Of a stretch of DNA of 8,375 nucleotides, positions 6,343 through 8,375 are shown piece after piece. Source of the stretch: JBGTFE01 sp041747435 (GTDB taxonomy: Bacteria > Acidobacteriota > Blastocatellia > Pyrinomonadales > Pyrinomonadaceae); contig JBGTFE010000077.1 of assembly GCA_041747435.1 (NCBI GenBank), forward strand, positions 1 to 8,375. The letters run 5' to 3'. Numbering within the stretch: position 1 is the stretch's first letter; each line of letters starts with the position of its first letter. The notes beneath the pieces are model-generated. The model did not search any database. It had not been told where the DNA came from and saw nothing but the letters and a program-made list of their open reading frames with translations. A program made the translations under genes and the position numbers.

Positions 6343-6365
6343 GCGTTTTGGTATAGCCAAATCGC
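6343..6365. repeat. Short dyad in the divergent region, possible operator
   Basis: GCG (6343-6345) and TTTGG (6347-6351) are mirrored by CCAAA (6357-6361) and CGC (6363-6365), with a T-T mismatch between the two blocks and a 5-nt centre. It lies 38 bp upstream of the nuclease ATG and 108 bp upstream of the radical SAM ATG. It could be a regulator site, but chance is not excluded. Confidence 0.3.
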
Positions 6366-6473
6366 GGAAAAAGTGAGAAGATACTTGTCGAAACGTTTTT
6401 TAATAGCCCGTCCAACCCCAGATTTCCCGTTTAAGCCGCATTTCATTGGTTTTGCTTTGGCTGCGAGTAATGT

Positions 6474-8027
6474 ATGAGAATTTTGCTTTATAATCCCGAT
6501 AACGGCGTGACGCGCAATTTTATGCCGCATCTTTGGATGTTTTTGCTTCAATCGCTAACGCCGGCGGAACACGAAGTCGTGTTGATCGACGGCAACGCAA
6601 AAGCGATGACGCGGAAGGAATTGGTAACTTTTTGCCGTGAGGAAAACATCGAACTAGTCGGCATCGGCTCCATGACGCGAATGGTTGCGCGAGCTTATCT
6701 CGTCGCGGACGCGCTGCGCGAAGCCGGAATAAAAGTGGTAATGGGCGGACCGCACGTTACGGAATGTCCCGACGAAGCGCTTGGAAAAGACGGCGGAATT
6801 CGTCACGCAGACGCGGTCGCGCTTGGGGAAGCCGATGAAATTTGGGCGCAGATGGTCGAAGACGCGGCAAACGGTGAGCTCAAAGAAATCTATCAACCGG
6901 AAATTGACTCAAAAGGCAACGACAAAAAGCCCGCGCTCCAGCCCTATCCGCATATTCCGTGGGAAACTTTGGATTTAGATCAATTCAGTCTCGTTCCGAA
7001 AGCTTTTCGCGGCTTGTTATCAAAATTTGGCGAAGGCTGGGGAAAATTTTTCGTCGTGCCGATCGAAACCGGTCGCGGCTGTCCTTACGGCTGCGAATTT
7101 TGCACGGTAACCGGATTTTTTGGCGATTCGATCCGTTTTCGCACAAACGAAAGTGTGATCGAAGAGCTTTTAAGATTGAAGGCGCGCGCGAAAACCGAGC
7201 GAGGGCAGATCGCCGTTTTTTTTATCGACGACAATCTCGCGATCAATAAGAAGCGGTTAAAATCGCTGCTTCGCGACATCATTGCCGCAAACGCGCAGCT
7301 TCCCTGGGTGGCGCAGATCAGCGCGAATCTTTTGGGCGACGACGAACTTGTCGATCTTATCGCCCAAGCCGGCGGAAAATGGATCTTTATCGGAATGGAA
7401 TCGATCGATCCGGCAAATATGGCGGACGTAAACAAGACATTTTCGAAGCCGGCGAATTACAAAGACGTTCTCGATGGTCTGGCAAAGCGCAACATTTATG
7501 CGATCACTTCGTTTATTTTCGGAATGGATAATGACACGGTCGGCGTCGCGAACCGAACTGTTGACGAGATCGAAAGCTGGTCGCCGGGACTTCCGGTTTT
7601 TGGGCAGCTTACGCCTTTTCCGGCAACACCGCTTTATACACGTCTTGAAAAATCGGGTCGCCTGATGCGTCCGAAACATTGGCTGGATTTTGCTCCGTTT
7701 GTGATGGCGCACACGCCTCTAAAAATGACGATCGAAGAAGCGCGCGTGGAGACGATCTCGGCTTGGGCGCGATCTTACAGCCCGGAACGAAACGCCGAAG
7801 CGCTCGAGGCGATCAAAGACCAGCCGATCGAGTTTCGCATCAGCCATCTCGTTTCGCGTTTTTTCTTCCGCGGAATTTATTTCCCGCAAATGAACAAACG
7901 CGCGTGGATTAAATTACTCTTTCAGAACAGAAAGCCGATCCTTAGTCTCATTAAAGAAGGCTTGATAACGTGGCGAAACGCGCGGCGCAAACGCAAGCTT
8001 ATATCTCAAACCGTGCCGACGGTCTGA
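6474..8027 (+). CDS. B12-binding-domain radical SAM protein
   Basis: This 517-residue protein has an N-terminal cobalamin-binding-type Rossmann domain (about 1-135): a first strand RILLYNPD, then VMGGPHVTECPDEA (89-102) and ADAVALGEADEIW (112-124). The radical SAM core (about 190-400) carries GRGCPYGCEFC, in which Cys203, Cys207 and Cys210 form the CxxxCxxC motif for a 4Fe-4S cluster that cleaves S-adenosylmethionine. It also has FFIDDN (249-254) and WIFIGMESID (303-312), typical of the family. The DxHxxG cobalamin-ligand motif is absent, as in many members of this B12/radical SAM class. The C-terminus (about 430-517) is unlike the core and ends in a basic stretch (RNARRKRK). Family members perform methylations or ring rearrangements, for example in hopanoid and tetrapyrrole pathways; the substrate here cannot be read. 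The start is fixed by the first strand; no Shine-Dalgarno or clear promoter is seen. Its last 22 bp overlap the convergent cysQ-like gene. Confidence 0.88.
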   Translation: MRILLYNPDNGVTRNFMPHLWMFLLQSLTPAEHEVVLIDGNAKAMTRKELVTFCREENIELVGIGSMTRMVARAYLVADALREAGIKVVMGGPHVTECPDEALGKDGGIRHADAVALGEADEIWAQMVEDAANGELKEIYQPEIDSKGNDKKPALQPYPHIPWETLDLDQFSLVPKAFRGLLSKFGEGWGKFFVVPIETGRGCPYGCEFCTVTGFFGDSIRFRTNESVIEELLRLKARAKTERGQIAVFFIDDNLAINKKRLKSLLRDIIAANAQLPWVAQISANLLGDDELVDLIAQAGGKWIFIGMESIDPANMADVNKTFSKPANYKDVLDGLAKRNIYAITSFIFGMDNDTVGVANRTVDEIESWSPGLPVFGQLTPFPATPLYTRLEKSGRLMRPKHWLDFAPFVMAHTPLKMTIEEARVETISAWARSYSPERNAEALEAIKDQPIEFRISHLVSRFFFRGIYFPQMNKRAWIKLLFQNRKPILSLIKEGLITWRNARRKRKLISQTVPTV

Positions 8028-8375
8028 TTCGGCGAGCGCCCGAATTCATCTAACAAGGGTCTTAATTTTTGCAAAACTTCATCGTGGATCGCGCCGTTTG
8101 TGGCGACGATTCCGTTGTGATTTTGCACGTCGCGCCTATCGTATCGAAACGGCGAGCCGAAAAGATCGGTAAGTTTTCCGCCGGCTTGCTCAAGGATCAC
8201 CTGAGGCGCGCACGAATCCCAAAATTTTGTGCGGGGACTGAGATGAATATAAAGATCCGCCGCGCGCCGCGCGATCAAGCCGACCTTTAATCCGACCGAG
8301 CCGCGTTGGATCTCCTTCCTGAAGCCTAGATCGTCGATGATCCGGTGCATTTTCGGGCTGCGGTGATTGCGGCTC
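8006..8375 (-). CDS. cysQ: 3'(2'),5'-bisphosphate nucleotidase CysQ-like, C-terminal part (runs off right edge)
   Basis: The minus strand is open from the right edge to a TGA at 8008-8006, giving the last 122 complete codons before the stop. The frame begins SRNHRSPKM, so the Met at 8350 is internal and the true start lies beyond the window. Visible family features are GSVGLKVGLIARRAADLYIH followed by FWDSCAPQVILEQAGG, the second metal-binding block of the inositol monophosphatase/FIG superfamily with its WD pair, and the closing NGIVATNG segment. The pattern SRxHRSP, GSxGLK and WDxCAP points to CysQ rather than SuhB. CysQ removes a phosphate from 3'-phosphoadenosine 5'-phosphate, a by-product of sulfate assimilation, using Mg2+ in the cytoplasm. 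The N-terminal metal-binding residues are not in view. It converges on and overlaps the radical SAM gene by 22 bp. Confidence 0.85.
   Translation of the reverse strand, partial: SRNHRSPKMHRIIDDLGFRKEIQRGSVGLKVGLIARRAADLYIHLSPRTKFWDSCAPQVILEQAGGKLTDLFGSPFRYDRRDVQNHNGIVATNGAIHDEVLQKLRPLLDEFGRSPNQTVGTV

Noticed and set aside
6489..6494. TATAAT on the plus strand just inside the radical SAM gene
   Set aside because: It encodes Leu-Tyr-Asn of the conserved first strand (ILLYNPD), so the match is explained by coding; no -35 fits and a start after it would delete the strand.
8348..8350. ATG at 8350 as the start of the minus-strand gene at the right edge
   Set aside because: The frame stays open upstream to the window edge and reads SRNHRSPK, which matches the internal part of CysQ, so this Met is internal.
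1..8375. Possible novel defence, mobile or biosynthetic system
   Set aside because: No integrase, transposase, CRISPR, toxin-antitoxin, retron-like or cluster-type gene arrangement is present; each gene fits a known family and has its own transcription signals or orientation.

Overview
This window looks like ordinary chromosomal DNA of moderate GC content from a free-living Gram-negative-type bacterium. The gene set suggests Acidobacteriota, possibly Blastocatellia/Pyrinomonadaceae: a secreted M14 carboxypeptidase, a long-loop OPT transporter, a lipoprotein with a pilin-like C-terminal part, and two repeats of a kind that is dispersed in many environmental genomes. This assignment is inference from gene types and has not been tested by similarity search.

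Layout from left to right. (1) 1-899, minus strand: the N-terminal 299 codons of a secreted M14 zinc carboxypeptidase that runs off the left edge. Its signal-peptide codons contain a three-unit 8-bp repeat at 854-881. (2) 900-1113: a divergent control region holding an 82-bp palindrome at 937-1018. (3) 1114-3429, plus strand: an OPT-family oligopeptide transporter. (4) 3431-3489: nested hairpins that form the transporter's terminator and carry the -10 box of the next gene in a loop. (5) 3546-4400, plus: a probable lipoprotein with an NTF2-like region and a pilin-head-like region. (6) 4512-4982, plus: a PilZ-domain protein with its own promoter and a terminator at 5007-5031. (7) 5048-6304, minus: an SbcD/Mre11-like nuclease without an SbcC gene beside it, with an extended -10 promoter placed so that the mRNA could be leaderless. 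(8) 6305-6473: a second divergent control region. (9) 6474-8027, plus: a B12-binding-domain radical SAM enzyme. (10) 8006-8375, minus: the C-terminal part of a CysQ-type bisphosphate nucleotidase, overlapping the radical SAM gene tail to tail by 22 bp and running off the right edge.

The clearest functional link is between the first two genes. A secreted peptidase and an oligopeptide importer are divergently transcribed from one 214-bp region, which fits peptide scavenging. The lipoprotein and PilZ genes are co-oriented but have separate promoters; both could bear weakly on surface or pilus biology. The nuclease, the radical SAM enzyme and CysQ look like independent housekeeping or accessory genes.

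I found no CRISPR array, tRNA, rRNA, insertion sequence, toxin-antitoxin pair or clear novel system. The points most worth a second look are regulatory and small-scale: the terminator/promoter overlap, the candidate leaderless start, and a repeat used as signal-peptide coding sequence.
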